Shown: piece by piece, positions 8,253-18,296 of the stretch
How the letters are laid out: each line of letters starts with the position of its first letter
Numbering within the stretch: position 1 is the stretch's first letter
DNA from: Mesorhizobium sp. ORS 3359
GTDB lineage: Bacteria; Pseudomonadota; Alphaproteobacteria; Rhizobiales; Rhizobiaceae
Assembly (NCBI GenBank): GCA_000824845.1
Contig: CCNC01000138.1
Location: 85,703-149,702 of the forward strand
Direction: 5' to 3'
DNA: 64,000 bases
Translations under genes and position numbers: made by a program
The notes under the pieces: generated by a model
The model's input: the letters and a program-made list of their open reading frames with translations, nothing else
Databases searched by the model: none
What the model was told of the DNA's origin: nothing

Positions 8253-10922
8253 ATGAGTGGCGTGAACGACATCCGGTCGACATTCCTCGACTACTTCCGA
8301 AAGGAGGGCCACGAGATCGTCGCCTCCAGCCCGCTGGTGCCGCGCAACGATCCGACGCTGATGTTCACCAACGCCGGCATGGTGCAGTTCAAGAACGTCT
8401 TCACCGGCCTGGAGAAGCGGCCTTATTCGCGGGCCGCGACCGCTCAGAAGAGCGTGCGCGCCGGTGGCAAGCACAATGACCTCGACAATGTCGGCTACAC
8501 CGCCCGCCATCTCACCTTCTTCGAGATGCTCGGCAATTTCTCGTTCGGCGACTATTTCAAGGAGCGCGCGATCGAGCTTGCCTGGAACCTGATCACCAAG
8601 GGTTTCGGCCTAAAGAAGGACAAGCTTCTCGTCACCGTCTATCACACCGATGATGAGGCGGCAGCTTACTGGAAGAAGATCGCCGGTTTTTCCGACGACC
8701 GCATCATCCGCATTCCGACTTCGGACAATTTCTGGGCGATGGGCGACACCGGCCCGTGCGGTCCCTGCTCGGAAATCTTCATCGATCGCGGCGAGCATAT
8801 CTGGGGCGGCCCGCCCGGCAGCCCGGAAGAAGACGGCGACCGGTTCCTGGAATTCTGGAACCTGGTGTTCATGCAGTATGAGCAGGTGACGAAGGAAGAG
8901 CGCATCGACCTGCCTCGGCCCTCGATCGACACCGGCATGGGCCTGGAGCGCATGGCCTCCATCCTGCAAGGCGTCGAAAGCGTCTTCGAGACCGACCTGT
9001 TCAAGCATCTGATCGATGCCGCATCCTCGGCGCTCGGCCAGGGGCCAAATACGGAGAACGTGGCGTCCTATAGGGTGATCGCGGATCACCTGCGCTCGTC
9101 CTCCTTCCTGGTGGCCGATGGCGTGCTGCCGTCCAATGAGGGGCGCGGCTATGTGCTGCGGCGCATCATGCGCCGTGCCATGCGCCATGCGCAGTTGCTC
9201 GGCGCCAAGGAACCGCTGATGTGGCAGCTGGTGCCGGCGCTGGTGCGGGAGATGGGCCAGGCCTATCCGGAGCTGGTGCGCGGCGAGGCGCTGATCACCG
9301 AAACGCTGAAGCTCGAGGAGACACGTTTTCGCAAGACGCTGGTGCGCGGCCTCGGCCTGCTCTCGGACGCGACCGAGACACTGCATGCCGGCGACATGCT
9401 GGACGGCGAGACGGCGTTCAAGCTCTACGATACCTATGGCTTCCCGCTCGACCTGACGCAGGACGCGCTGCGCCAGCGCAGTATCTCGGTCGATATCGCC
9501 GGTTTCACCGACGCGATGGAGCGGCAGAAGGCAGAGGCGCGCGCGCATTGGGCGGGCTCGGGCGAAGCCGCGACCGAGACGGTCTGGTTCTCGGTGCGCG
9601 AAAAGACCGGCGCGACCGAATTCCTCGGCTACGAGACTGAAGCTGCGGAAGGCATCGTCCAGGCGCTGGTCAAGGATGGCAAGACGATCGACAGCGCCTC
9701 TCAGGGCGACGCGGTCGCCGTAGTCGTCAACCAGACGCCGTTCTATGGCGAATCCGGCGGCCAGATGGGCGATACCGGCGTCATCTCCGGCGAGGGCTTC
9801 TCGATCGAGGTTTCCGATACACAGAAGAAGGCCGACGGTCTGTTTGTGCATCAGGGCAAAGTGGTCAAAGGCACGGCGAAGACCGGTGCCGCCGTCGAGC
9901 TCAAGGTCGACCATGCCCGTCGCTCGAAGCTGCGCGCCAACCATTCGGCGACGCATCTCATCCATGAGGCACTGCGCGAGGTGCTGGGGACCCATGTCGC
10001 GCAGAAGGGTTCGCTTGTCGCGCCCGATCGCCTGCGCTTCGACATCTCGCACAACAAGCCGATCTCGGCCGACGAGCTCGAGGAGGTCGAGCGCATGGCG
10101 AACGAGATCGTCGTGCAGAACAGCCCGGTGACGACGCGGCTGATGTCGGTCGACGACGCCATCGCCGAGGGCGCCATGGCGCTGTTCGGCGAGAAGTATG
10201 GCGACGAGGTTCGCGTCGTGTCGATGGGCACCGGCCTGCATGGCGCCAAGGCCAACCGGCCCTATTCGGTCGAGCTGTGCGGCGGCACGCATGTCAGGTC
10301 GACCGGCGATATCGGCCTGGTGCGCATTCTTTCGGACAGCGCGGTGGCGGCGGGTGTGCGCCGCATCGAGGCATTGACCGGCGAAGCGGCGCGCAAGCAT
10401 CTCGACGAGCAGGACAAACGCCTGAAGGCCGCTGCGGCGACCTTGAAAATCTCGCCAGCCGATGTGCCGTTGCGTGTCGAGGCGCTGCTCGAAGAGCGCA
10501 AGAAGCTCGAAAAGGAGCTGACCGAGGCGCGCAAGAGGCTGGCGCTGGGCGGCGGTTCGGCCGTTGCCGATGCCCCGGCTGCCAACGAGACGGTCGCCGG
10601 CGTCGGTTTCCTTGGCAAGGCAGTTTCCGGCGTGGCGCCGAAGGACCTGAAGCCACTTGCCGATGCCGGCAAGAAGACACTCGGCTCCGGCGTGGTCGTC
10701 TTTGTCGGCGCCGGCGAGGACAACAAGGCAAGCGTGGTCGTCGGCGTCACCGACGATTTGACCGGCCGCTTCAGCGCTGTCGATCTCGTTCGCGTCGCGT
10801 CCGCCGCGCTTGGCGGGCAGGGCGGCGGCGGCCGTCCCGACATGGCGCAGGCCGGCGGCCCGGATGCCTCCAAGGCCAATGATGCGATCGCGGCGGTGAA
10901 GGCGGCGCTGGAGGCGGCGTAA
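8253..10922 (+). CDS. alaS: Alanyl-tRNA synthetase
   Basis: An 889-residue AlaRS charging tRNA-Ala. The N-terminal class II catalytic core begins [15 protein letters not shown] and includes [19 protein letters not shown] and [15 protein letters not shown]. The editing domain has [11 protein letters not shown] (about residue 564) and [13 protein letters not shown] (about residue 676). The C-terminal oligomerisation domain ends [22 protein letters not shown] use the ATG at 8253 with AGGCAGTG upstream, not the in-frame upstream alternative at 8232. The recA-alaS order is conserved in rhizobia. Confidence 0.98.
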   Translation: MSGVNDIRSTFLDYFRKEGHEIVASSPLVPRNDPTLMFTNAGMVQFKNVFTGLEKRPYSRAATAQKSVRAGGKHNDLDNVGYTARHLTFFEMLGNFSFGDYFKERAIELAWNLITKGFGLKKDKLLVTVYHTDDEAAAYWKKIAGFSDDRIIRIPTSDNFWAMGDTGPCGPCSEIFIDRGEHIWGGPPGSPEEDGDRFLEFWNLVFMQYEQVTKEERIDLPRPSIDTGMGLERMASILQGVESVFETDLFKHLIDAASSALGQGPNTENVASYRVIADHLRSSSFLVADGVLPSNEGRGYVLRRIMRRAMRHAQLLGAKEPLMWQLVPALVREMGQAYPELVRGEALITETLKLEETRFRKTLVRGLGLLSDATETLHAGDMLDGETAFKLYDTYGFPLDLTQDALRQRSISVDIAGFTDAMERQKAEARAHWAGSGEAATETVWFSVREKTGATEFLGYETEAAEGIVQALVKDGKTIDSASQGDAVAVVVNQTPFYGESGGQMGDTGVISGEGFSIEVSDTQKKADGLFVHQGKVVKGTAKTGAAVELKVDHARRSKLRANHSATHLIHEALREVLGTHVAQKGSLVAPDRLRFDISHNKPISADELEEVERMANEIVVQNSPVTTRLMSVDDAIAEGAMALFGEKYGDEVRVVSMGTGLHGAKANRPYSVELCGGTHVRSTGDIGLVRILSDSAVAAGVRRIEALTGEAARKHLDEQDKRLKAAAATLKISPADVPLRVEALLEERKKLEKELTEARKRLALGGGSAVADAPAANETVAGVGFLGKAVSGVAPKDLKPLADAGKKTLGSGVVVFVGAGEDNKASVVVGVTDDLTGRFSAVDLVRVASAALGGQGGGGRPDMAQAGGPDASKANDAIAAVKAALEAA

Positions 10923-10971
10923 GCGGGTTGGCTTAGCGTAGGCCGGTTCCTGGTTCGGCGAGGTCAGCGCT

Positions 10972-11021
10972 GCCCCTCATCTGGCTGCCGCCATCTTCTC
11001 TCCGTTGAACGGGGAGAAGGG
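10972..11021 (-). repeat. RIME-type element, copy A4
   Basis: Reads GCCCCTCATCTGGCTGCCG, then CATCTTCTCTCCGTTGAACGG on the plus strand: the family in minus orientation. It pairs with copy A5 63 bp downstream, between the convergent alaS and GST genes. Confidence 0.82.
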
Positions 11022-11083
11022 GCCGTCATCGCGGCTTTCGCCAATAGTCAGCGTTGCAGAACGCGCCGGCGTTGCGGCCAGCC

Positions 11084-11133
11084 TCTTTCTCCCCGTTTTA
11101 CGGGAGAAATGCCCGGCAGGGCAATGAGGGGCG
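11084..11133 (+). repeat. RIME-type element, copy A5
   Basis: TTTCTCCCCGTTTTACGGG hairpin, then GAGAAATGCCCGGCAGGGCA and ATGAGGGGC: plus orientation, mirror of A4. It lies 28 bp before the GST stop codon. Confidence 0.82.
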
Positions 11134-11161
11134 GCGCCGACGTTGAGGAAATTCACTCCGC

Positions 11162-11788
11162 CTAAGCGACCTTTTCAGTCCGCACAAAGCTCGCACGATC
11201 AGCCACGCGCGCAAACCAATCCCGGATTTCCACGAACCGTGCCAAGAGATCGCGCCCTTCCTCGACCTTCAGGAAATAGGCAATGATCGGTGCCGCATGC
11301 AGGTCGGCCAGCGTCAGCTGCTCGCCGAGTAGCCACGGCCCTTTTGCTTTCAGCGATGTCAGTACCTTGAGCACGGCTTCAGCCTGGCTGAGCCCGCCGG
11401 CGATCAGAGTCTCGTCGGCCGGCGCCTTCTCCAGTCGCTCGACCGCGACGTCCCAGACCATGGCGCGATAGCCATAGGCGTCGAGCACCCCGGCAATCTG
11501 GCTGATCCTCGCACGACCACGCGCGTCGGCAGGCTGCAGGGCCGGACCGGCAAAAGCCTCGTCGATGTAGCGTGCGATGGCGCTCGTCTCGTACAGCCGG
11601 AAGCCGTCATGCTCGAAGGCCGGGATGCGGCCGAACGGGTGGTATTCGAGATACCAGTCCGGAATACCCTCGGCCGCGAAGATGTCGAGCGGGACGAGTT
11701 CATAGTCGACGCCCTTTTCCTCCAGCGTCATGCGCGCGATGCGCACATAGACGCTGTAATCGGCGCCGTAGAGGATCGGCTTCTTCAT
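11162..11788 (-). CDS. Glutathione S-transferase family protein
   Basis: A 208-residue cytosolic GST. The N-terminal thioredoxin-like domain starts ILYGADYSVYVRIARMTLEE and contains the cis-proline region GRIPAFEHDG and the glutathione-binding LYETSAIARYIDEAF (about residues 67-81). The C-terminal helical domain has LGEQLTLADLHAAPIIAYF. Its ATG overlaps the stop of the upstream GNAT-like gene by 4 bp, so it is the last gene of an icd-led transcription unit. The substrate is unknown. Confidence 0.88.
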   Translation of the reverse strand: MKKPILYGADYSVYVRIARMTLEEKGVDYELVPLDIFAAEGIPDWYLEYHPFGRIPAFEHDGFRLYETSAIARYIDEAFAGPALQPADARGRARISQIAGVLDAYGYRAMVWDVAVERLEKAPADETLIAGGLSQAEAVLKVLTSLKAKGPWLLGEQLTLADLHAAPIIAYFLKVEEGRDLLARFVEIRDWFARVADRASFVRTEKVA

Positions 11789-12528
11789 GCTGTTCTTTCG
11801 CTATGCCGGAGCCAGACACACAGATTCCCAACGGGCTCGAAGCCAGCCAGCCGCGCCGCATGTAGAGCGTCGCCATGCTCATATCCGACGAGTGGAAGAT
11901 CGTCGGCGTAGATAGCGGCGGCGCGAGTGGCGTCCCGATAAGTGGTAGCTGCGCCACCTCCCTTTGCAAAGACGTTGGACAGCCCGACTGCCCCTCGCGA
12001 ACGATTCACGATGCAGCCGGCGTCAAAACCGCTGGCGGATGCACGCCCAAGAAATGCGATGTCAGGATTACCGAGGATCGCCGGTGGAAAGACGCGCCGG
12101 TCGCATGGATTGTCTTCGGCCCAGGCATCTTCCCAGGCGTGTAGCGCATCAGAATCACGGATGCGCTCCCAGCCAAAAGCCATGCGGCTGTGAGCGCCGG
12201 CGGCTGCACGGCTCGCATTGGCCCAAGTCCAGCTTGCGCTGAAAAGCAGCTTGAAGCCGAGGCTGGCCAGATCGAGCCGGCAAAAATTATCCTTGACCGC
12301 AAACGGGCCGTCGAGCGTCAAACTCAGCTGCTTGACGGCTTCGTGCTGGAACTCGATCGCATCGGGATCAAGCGTCGTCATATTGGAGTAATAGGGTGGA
12401 GCAGGCGACTCGCTCCACCACAAGAACGGGTTTCGCTGCCGGTTCAGTCCGTGCGCTCGAAACACCGCCTCGTAAAGATCGGCATTGTTTGCCGCGCAGA
12501 CCCGGGCCTTGTCGGCCGCGGCTAGCAT
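11785..12528 (-). CDS. GNAT-like acetyltransferase, uncharacterised
   Basis: A 247-residue protein whose C-terminus, YEHGDALHAARLAGFEPVG followed by LCVWLRH, looks like the last strand and helix of a GNAT domain (GxxxALxxAxxxGFxxVG). The N-terminal half (LWWSESPAPPYYSNMTTL) is not one I recognise. The start is the ATG at 12528, two bases after the icd stop; longer frames would lie inside icd. It overlaps the GST start by 4 bp. The GNAT call rests on the C-terminal pattern only. Confidence 0.62.
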   Translation of the reverse strand: MLAAADKARVCAANNADLYEAVFRAHGLNRQRNPFLWWSESPAPPYYSNMTTLDPDAIEFQHEAVKQLSLTLDGPFAVKDNFCRLDLASLGFKLLFSASWTWANASRAAAGAHSRMAFGWERIRDSDALHAWEDAWAEDNPCDRRVFPPAILGNPDIAFLGRASASGFDAGCIVNRSRGAVGLSNVFAKGGGAATTYRDATRAAAIYADDLPLVGYEHGDALHAARLAGFEPVGNLCVWLRHSERTA

Positions 12529-12530
12529 CA

Positions 12531-13742
12531 CTACCCCATCGCCTTCTGCAGATTCTCGTCGATCTTGTCGAGGAAGCCGGTGGTGGAGAGCCACGGCTGG
12601 TCGGGGCCGATCAGCAGCGACAGGTCCTTGGTCATGAAGCCGCTTTCGACGGTCTGGATGCAGACCTTCTCCAGCGTCTCGGCGAAGCGCTTGAGCTCGG
12701 CATTGTCGTCGAGCTTGGCGCGATGGGCGAGGCCGCGCGTCCAGGCGAAGATCGAGGCGATCGAATTGGTCGAGGTTTCCTCGCCCTTCTGGTGCTGGCG
12801 GTAGTGGCGGGTCACGGTGCCGTGCGCGGCTTCCGCTTCCACCGTCTTGCCGTCGGGGGTCATCAGCACCGAGGTCATCAGGCCGAGTGAGCCAAAACCT
12901 TGCGCCACGGTGTCGGACTGCACGTCGCCGTCATAGTTCTTGCAGGCCCAGACATAGCCGCCGGACCATTTCAGGCTGGAAGCGACCATGTCGTCGATCA
13001 GGCGGTGCTCGTACCAGAGTTTTCGCGCCTTGAACTCGGCCTCGAATTCCTTCTCGTAGACCTCCTGGAAGATGTCCTTGAACCGGCCGTCATAGGCCTT
13101 GAGGATGGTGTTCTTGGTCGACAGATAGACCGGGAAGTTGCGCAGCAGGCCGTAGTTCAGCGAGGCGCGGGCGAACTCGCGGATCGACTCGTCGAGATTG
13201 TACATGGCCATGGCCACGCCGGCGCCAGGTGCGTCATAGACCTCGTGCTCGATCACTTGGCCGTCCTCGCAAACGAACTTGATCGTCAGCTTGCCCTTGC
13301 CGGGAAAGCGGAAGTCGGTGGCGCGGTACTGGTCGCCGAAGGCATGACGGCCGACGACGATCGGCTTGGTCCAGCCCGGCACCAGGCGCGGCACGTTCTT
13401 CATGATGATCGGCTCGCGGAAGATGGTGCCGCCGAGGATGTTGCGGATGGTGCCGTTGGGCGACTTCCACATCTTCTTCAGCTTGAATTCCTCGACGCGT
13501 GCTTCGTCGGGGGTGATCGTCGCGCATTTCACGCCGACGCCCCATTTCTTGATGGCGTTGGCCGAGTCGATCGTCACCTGATCGTTGGTGGCGTCGCGGT
13601 GCTCGATGCCGAGGTCGTAATATTCAAGCTTCAGATCGAGATAGGGGTGGATCAGCTTGTCCTTGATGAACTGCCAGATGATGCGGGTCATCTCGTCGCC
13701 GTCGAGCTCGACGACCGGGTTCGCCACCTTGATCTTCGCCAT
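12531..13742 (-). CDS. icd: NADP-dependent isocitrate dehydrogenase
   Basis: A 403-residue eukaryote-like (subfamily II) NADP-IDH, converting isocitrate to 2-oxoglutarate in the TCA cycle. [20 protein letters not shown] is the substrate-binding signature (about residues 94-113), followed by [43 protein letters not shown] and [15 protein letters not shown] form the cofactor region. Length and N-terminus [20 protein letters not shown] match rhizobial Icd. It leads a three-gene minus-strand unit with tight junctions (2-bp gap, then 4-bp overlap). Confidence 0.97.
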   Translation of the reverse strand: MAKIKVANPVVELDGDEMTRIIWQFIKDKLIHPYLDLKLEYYDLGIEHRDATNDQVTIDSANAIKKWGVGVKCATITPDEARVEEFKLKKMWKSPNGTIRNILGGTIFREPIIMKNVPRLVPGWTKPIVVGRHAFGDQYRATDFRFPGKGKLTIKFVCEDGQVIEHEVYDAPGAGVAMAMYNLDESIREFARASLNYGLLRNFPVYLSTKNTILKAYDGRFKDIFQEVYEKEFEAEFKARKLWYEHRLIDDMVASSLKWSGGYVWACKNYDGDVQSDTVAQGFGSLGLMTSVLMTPDGKTVEAEAAHGTVTRHYRQHQKGEETSTNSIASIFAWTRGLAHRAKLDDNAELKRFAETLEKVCIQTVESGFMTKDLSLLIGPDQPWLSTTGFLDKIDENLQKAMG

Positions 13743-13950
13743 GGAAAGAGTGCCTCGTTGCTGGGGGATCTGGACGGCCTTGCCCGCATGGTTTCGGCCG
13801 GGAATGCGGAGCGTATATCAAAGGCTTTTTCAGCGCGCAAACCACGATCCGCGCCGAGATGGACGTGTGCCGCTCTTGTGAATGCTTCATTTTCCCGGCC
13901 GAATGTGGCAGGGGACGCCGAAACGCTGCAAACCCCGGTTACCCATAGCC

Positions 13951-14799
13951 ATGCCAGCCACCGAAGATACAGCCAAGACCGCCTCCGCCGGACCGGCGAT
14001 CATCCTGGTCGAGCCGCAGCTCGGCGAGAATATCGGCATGGTCGCCCGCGCCATGGCGAATTTCGGCTTGTCGGAACTGCGCCTGGTCAACCCGCGCGAT
14101 GGCTGGCCGAGCGAGAAGGCGCGCGCGGCCGCCAGCCGTGCCGATCATGTCATCGACGCCACCCGGGTCTTCGACGATCTGGCGTCGGCCGTTGCCGACC
14201 TGAACTTCGTCTTCGCCACGACCGCCCGCGAGCGCGACGGCTTCAAGCCGGTGCGCGGTCCGGTGGAAGCGGGCAGGGCGCTGAGGGCACGCGTCGAGGC
14301 GGGCGAGCGCACCGGCATCCTGTTCGGCCGCGAGCGCTTCGGCCTCTATAATGACGAGGTCGGGCTCGCCGACGAGATCGTCACCTTCCCGGTCGATCCC
14401 GGCTTCTCATCGCTCAACATCGCGCAGGCGGTGCTTTTGATGTCCTATGAGTGGATGAAGTCCGGCCTCGCCAATGAAACCCAGACCAATTTCTCCGGGC
14501 CGGAGCTGGCGCCGGCGACGAAGGAGCAGCTGCACAGCCTGTTCGCCTATCTGGAGAACGCGCTGGAAGCGCGCGGCTATTTCCGCCCGGAAGAGAAGAA
14601 ACCGAAGATGGTCGACAATCTGCGCGCCGTGCTGACGCGCGCGGGCTTCGCTGAACCCGAGCTCAAGGTTCTGCGCGGCATCATCTCCTCGCTGGACCGG
14701 TTCTCGCCGGCCATGCCGCGCGGCGACGGCTCGCCGGGTGACGATCCGAGACGGTTGCCGGCAGCTGCGCGCAGTCGCGCCAAAGACGAAGAAAGTTAA
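13951..14799 (+). CDS. TrmJ-like tRNA/rRNA methyltransferase (SPOUT)
   Basis: A 282-residue SpoU/TrmH-superfamily methyltransferase. The N-terminal VEPQLGENIGMVARAMANFG (residues 18-37) and LFGRERFGLYNDEVGLADEI followed by FSSLNIAQAVLLMSYEW are the three SPOUT motifs that build the AdoMet knot. The long C-terminal extension fits TrmJ (group 1), which makes Cm/Um at tRNA position 32. The start at 13951 (MPATEDTAKT) was chosen over an in-frame upstream ATG at 13882. It is divergent from icd. Confidence 0.88.
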   Translation: MPATEDTAKTASAGPAIILVEPQLGENIGMVARAMANFGLSELRLVNPRDGWPSEKARAAASRADHVIDATRVFDDLASAVADLNFVFATTARERDGFKPVRGPVEAGRALRARVEAGERTGILFGRERFGLYNDEVGLADEIVTFPVDPGFSSLNIAQAVLLMSYEWMKSGLANETQTNFSGPELAPATKEQLHSLFAYLENALEARGYFRPEEKKPKMVDNLRAVLTRAGFAEPELKVLRGIISSLDRFSPAMPRGDGSPGDDPRRLPAAARSRAKDEES

Positions 14800-14881
14800 A
14801 ATCGATAAGCTATGAGCATTTGAAGTAACCGATTTTTATTCGGTTGTGCCTCATCCTTGCTGCAATAGTGGGGGGTGGCAC

Positions 14882-15487
14882 ATGTTTACGTCCAATATTG
14901 GCCGACTGCGCTTTTTCCTTTACTCTCTCGGTCTTGCTGTCGCCGAAACCGTGGTGATCGTTGTCTGCATTGTCAGCACGATCGGTTTCGAAGGACTGAT
15001 CAATTCAGGACCCGGCCCGTCGCGGCAGGGCATGGCGGGCGCCGTCCTCATTGCCTCTCTCATCTTCGTCGCGCTGCGCGGCAACATCGCCTCGCGCCGC
15101 GTCCGCGACGCCAACGGGCGCCGCTGGATTTTGTGGGCCTATATCGCCCTTTCCGCCGTCTACGCCCTTCTGCAGGCGGGCGTGCTGCTGGTCGTCAAAT
15201 TCGGCGATCCCGAGAGCATTCCCGGCGGGCTGAACCTGCTTGGGCTTTCGATATTCGGCCTTTGGTGCACAATTCTCTGGGCGAAGCCCGTCGCGGGAAG
15301 CAACATCGACGAGCTGACGGATGTTTTCGACTTCGACGGTCCGCTGCCGGCATCGGCTCGCACTGCGCGCACCGCTGCGCCGGCCGCTCCACGCGCCGCG
15401 GCTGCCGCTGCAACTCCCCGCGTGCCGCCCGCGCCGCAGCCCTTCGGCCGGCCGCGCCCCGCCGGCTTCGGCAAGCGCGGCATGTGA
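14882..15487 (+). CDS. Inner-membrane protein, DUF805-like
   Basis: A 201-residue protein with four predicted membrane segments: about residues 11-38 (LGLAVAETVVIVVCIVS), 51-65, 88-108 and 116-134. RRVRDANGRRW between segments 2 and 3 resembles the loop of DUF805 proteins. The C-terminal 50 residues are Ala/Pro/Arg-rich and probably disordered. RBS-like GGGGGTGGC precedes the ATG. It lies between the methyltransferase and murI as a single gene. Function unknown. Confidence 0.65.
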   Translation: MFTSNIGRLRFFLYSLGLAVAETVVIVVCIVSTIGFEGLINSGPGPSRQGMAGAVLIASLIFVALRGNIASRRVRDANGRRWILWAYIALSAVYALLQAGVLLVVKFGDPESIPGGLNLLGLSIFGLWCTILWAKPVAGSNIDELTDVFDFDGPLPASARTARTAAPAAPRAAAAAATPRVPPAPQPFGRPRPAGFGKRGM

Positions 15488-15600
15488 GCGAGCCTGCGAG
15501 ACAGCTGCGCAAAAGCTGCTCGCATTCGCCTCTTCAAGACCAAGATCATTCGCGATAGAAGCGCCTGCGGTCCAATCACGGACCTGCCGCCTCTCTTCGT

Positions 15601-15653
15601 TTTGACGCAATTCCGGACGGAAAACCGTTTCACACTTTTCCTGGAATTGCTCT
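15601..15653 (+). repeat. Dispersed repeat B, copy B1 (upstream of murI)
   Basis: ACGCAATTCCGGACGGAAAA, then CCGTTTCACACTTTTCC and TGGAATTGCTCTA. The outer arms CAATTCC/GGAATTG are inverted, as are GGAAAA and TTTTCC inside. Nearly identical copies lie at 17975-18024 and 28304-28352. It ends 9 bp before the murI ATG, so the murI leader is made of this element. Confidence 0.85.
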
Positions 15654-15661
15654 ATGACCGG

Positions 15662-16468
15662 ATGAAAATGAGCGATCGATCAAGCCAGCGCCCGATCCTG
15701 ATGTTCGATTCCGGCGTCGGCGGTCTGACGGTGCTGCGCGAGGCGCGCGTGCTGATGCCCGACCGCCGCTTCGTCTATGTCGCCGACGACGCGGCTTTTC
15801 CTTATGGCGCCTGGGAAGAGCCGGCTCTCAAGGAACACATCCTTACGCTGTTCGGCAAATTGCTCGACCGGCTGCAGCCGGCGATTTCGGTCATAGCCTG
15901 CAACACCGCGTCGACGCTGGTGATCGACGCGCTGCGCGACAAATTCCCCGGACATCCGTTTGTCGGCACCGTGCCGGCAATCAAGCCGGCGGCCGAGCGC
16001 ACGCGATCCGGCCTCGTCTCCGTGCTGGCGACACCCGGCACGGTGAAACGCCAGTACACGCGCGACCTGATCAGCAAATGGGCGCAGAAATGCCATGTGC
16101 GCCTGGTCGGCAGCGATAGGCTGGCGGGGTTGGCCGAAATCTATATGCGCCAGGGCTTTGTCGATGAAGAAGCCGTGCGCGCCGAAATCGCGCCTTGTTT
16201 CATCGAGCGCGAGGGCAACCGCACCGATATCGTGGTGCTCGCCTGCACGCATTATCCGTTTCTCATCAACCGCATGCGCAAGACCGCGCCCTGGCCGGTC
16301 GACTGGATCGATCCGGCCGAAGCGATTGCCCGGCGCGCCATGTCGCTCCTCGACCCTGTTGGCGAGACATCGGGTGAGAGCGAGCCCGATCTCGCCGTCT
16401 TCACCTCAGGCAAGGCGGATTTCGCCACGCGACGCCTGATCCAAGGATTTGGACTGACCGCGCCTTAG
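15662..16468 (+). CDS. murI: Glutamate racemase
   Basis: A 268-residue cofactor-independent glutamate racemase that makes D-glutamate for peptidoglycan. The two catalytic cysteines are visible in [12 protein letters not shown] (about residue 79) and [13 protein letters not shown] (about residue 194). The N-terminal [13 protein letters not shown] contains the substrate-binding DSG. An open frame extends upstream to 15602 but is encoded by repeat B1, so I take the ATG at 15662 (or 15668). Confidence 0.94.
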   Translation: MKMSDRSSQRPILMFDSGVGGLTVLREARVLMPDRRFVYVADDAAFPYGAWEEPALKEHILTLFGKLLDRLQPAISVIACNTASTLVIDALRDKFPGHPFVGTVPAIKPAAERTRSGLVSVLATPGTVKRQYTRDLISKWAQKCHVRLVGSDRLAGLAEIYMRQGFVDEEAVRAEIAPCFIEREGNRTDIVVLACTHYPFLINRMRKTAPWPVDWIDPAEAIARRAMSLLDPVGETSGESEPDLAVFTSGKADFATRRLIQGFGLTAP

Positions 16469-16471
16469 CGC

Positions 16472-17854
16472 TCAAGCGGGCTCGAAGACGATGCTGCGCT
16501 GATCCGGGTCGGCCGACACCAGCTTGAGCGTGAGTCTATCGCCCTGCCTGAGCCCGCAGGCCTTCACATTGGCAACGACAGCCATGTCGGCAAGCTGCGC
16601 GCGCACGCCATGGTCGACGAAGTCGGTGACGACGGCCCTGAACGTCTCCCCCTCGTGTCCCTTGAGCATCACCGCCTCGGCAAGGTCGATGGCCGCGTGG
16701 TTGATCTGCGAGGCCCGGGCGTCGCCGCGCCCCATCACCTTCGGCAATCTGGCGAAGGCGTCGCTGACCGCCTGCGGCACGGGCTGACCGTTGGCGATTG
16801 CCAGCGCGCAGCGCACGACGTAGCGGTCGGCCAGCCGCCTGAGCGGCGCGGTGGCATGCGCATAGGTTGCGGCCATCGCCTCATGCCAGGGGACGACGCC
16901 CTGCTGATACGGCTGGTAGGACGCGCCGTTGCCCGCTCGGCGGATTTCCAGCATCAGCGCCGCCTGTTGCGGATCGGCCGGATCGAGCGTGCGCTGATAG
17001 TCGCGCAGGCTGGTGGAGGCCGGCCAGGATAGGCCGAGCGCCTGCGCCGTGCTGCGCAGCCTTTGCACCTTGGAGGCATCAGGCCCCGACATCACCCGGA
17101 ACAGCCCGGTCTTGTGCGCCAGCATGGCGTCGGCGATCGCCATATTGGCGGCCAGCGAAAGTGCTGCATTGTCCTGTTCGGATTTCAGCAGCGGCCTGAA
17201 CGAAAGCCGGAACGTGCCGTCGCCGAGCCTTTCCACCTCCTGCTCGGGCGGGTCGACGCGCGAAGCACCGCGACGCTCTTCGTTTGCCGCCATACGCCGC
17301 GCCAGTTCCGCGAAGCCGGCCGGAACATCTGAAGCCTTGACGCTGTCATAGGCGAGCTTGGCGCGGCTTTGGATGATCGCCCGCTCCGCGCCGTCCAGCT
17401 TCACCGCGCCGTCCCCGGCAACCCGAACCGTGAAGATAACCGCAGGACGCGGTCCATCGGGCAACAGGCTCGCCGCGGCCTCGGCAAGCACCGGCGGGTA
17501 GAGCCCGGCCTTGCCGTCCGGCAAATAAAGCGTCTCGCCTCGGTTCCAGGCTTCGAGATCAATCGGGTCGCCGTCCTCGACGAACCAGGCCACGTCGGCG
17601 ATGGCATAATGCAAGAGAAGGTCGGCGCCGCTGGCCTCGATCGAGAAGGCCTGGTCGAGATCGGTCGAACTCGCCGGATCGAGCGTGACGAAAGGCATCG
17701 CGGTGCGGTCGGCATGCTGGCTGGGCACACGCCTGGCCGCCGCTTCCGCCGCAGCCATCACCTCCGGCGGAAATCCATCCGGCACGTGGAACTCGGTGCG
17801 GATCTTCGCGAGACCGGTGGAGAGGGCCTGTGAGGGATCGGTCAGCGATTTCAT
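16472..17854 (-). CDS. RNase II/R-family 3'-5' exoribonuclease (RNB domain)
   Basis: A 460-residue protein carrying the RNB catalytic domain. The Mg-binding motif is LDPASSTDLDQAFSIE (residues 58-73; Asp59, Asp65, Asp67). VAWFVEDGDPIDLEAWNRG and APLRRLADRYVVRCAL are further RNB motifs. No cold-shock or S1 domains precede it, so it is much shorter than RNase II or RNase R (640-800 residues), though length and motifs fit the small RNB proteins widespread in alphaproteobacteria. It is convergent with murI, with a gap of only 3 bp. Confidence 0.87.
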   Translation of the reverse strand: MKSLTDPSQALSTGLAKIRTEFHVPDGFPPEVMAAAEAAARRVPSQHADRTAMPFVTLDPASSTDLDQAFSIEASGADLLLHYAIADVAWFVEDGDPIDLEAWNRGETLYLPDGKAGLYPPVLAEAAASLLPDGPRPAVIFTVRVAGDGAVKLDGAERAIIQSRAKLAYDSVKASDVPAGFAELARRMAANEERRGASRVDPPEQEVERLGDGTFRLSFRPLLKSEQDNAALSLAANMAIADAMLAHKTGLFRVMSGPDASKVQRLRSTAQALGLSWPASTSLRDYQRTLDPADPQQAALMLEIRRAGNGASYQPYQQGVVPWHEAMAATYAHATAPLRRLADRYVVRCALAIANGQPVPQAVSDAFARLPKVMGRGDARASQINHAAIDLAEAVMLKGHEGETFRAVVTDFVDHGVRAQLADMAVVANVKACGLRQGDRLTLKLVSADPDQRSIVFEPA

Positions 17855-17974
17855 GCCGTTGTCCTACACTGGCGTCCCGGACGCGGGAAGTCGGCGAGCG
17901 AAGATCGGGCTTCCGGGATTGCGCTGTTGGCGCCGGAACCGCCGCCGAAGCGCGGCGTTTCTACTCTATCTGAT

Positions 17975-18024
17975 TGACGCAATTCCTGGCGGAAAACCGT
18001 TTCAAACTTTTCCTGGAATTGCTC
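17975..18024 (+). repeat. Dispersed repeat B, copy B2
   Basis: ACGCAATTCCTGGCGGAAAA, then CCGTTTCAAACTTTTCC and TGGAATTGCTCT. It ends next to the AAAAGGAGAAACGACC ribosome-binding region of the DUF3008 gene, so the 5' UTR of that gene is largely repeat. Confidence 0.85.
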
Positions 18025-18043
18025 TCCAAAAGGAGAAACGACC

Positions 18044-18226
18044 ATGCCCGCGACATCGCAAGCCCAGCAAAAGGCTGCCGGAGCAGCGCTTTCCGCCAAG
18101 CGCGGCGAGATCCAGAAAAGCGAGCTCAAGGGTGCTTCGCGTGAAATGTATGAGTCGATGAGCGAGAAGCAGCTCCAGGAATTCGCGGAGACCAAGCGCA
18201 AGGGCCTGCCCAGCAAGAAGTCATAG
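18044..18226 (+). CDS. DUF3008-family small protein
   Basis: A 60-residue hydrophilic protein starting MPATSQAQQKAAGAALSAKR and containing SREMYESMSEKQLQEFAETK, the pattern of DUF3008. Small proteins of this family are common in rhizobia, often near stress genes; no molecular role is known. A clear AAAAGGAG ribosome-binding site lies 9 bases upstream. A bidirectional-looking hairpin follows. Confidence 0.8.
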   Translation: MPATSQAQQKAAGAALSAKRGEIQKSELKGASREMYESMSEKQLQEFAETKRKGLPSKKS

Positions 18227-18245
18227 ATCGCGAGATCGGATGAAA

Positions 18246-18271
18246 AAGCCCGCGGTGTTGGCCGCGGGCTT
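18246..18271 (-). terminator. Terminator for the His-rich secreted peptide gene
   Basis: Perfect 10-bp stem AAGCCCGCGG (18246-18255) and CCGCGGGCTT (18262-18271) with a 6-base loop. On the minus strand the stem is followed by a T-run (18247-18243). It may also serve the convergent DUF3008 gene. Confidence 0.8.
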
Positions 18272-18296
18272 CCGTCGAGGTCTTGGCGAAAGAAGG

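Noticed and set aside
8610..10400. 596-residue minus-strand open frame antisense to alaS
   Set aside because: It is a high-GC mirror of the real alaS frame: rich in Arg/His/Ala, no domain motif, no RBS.
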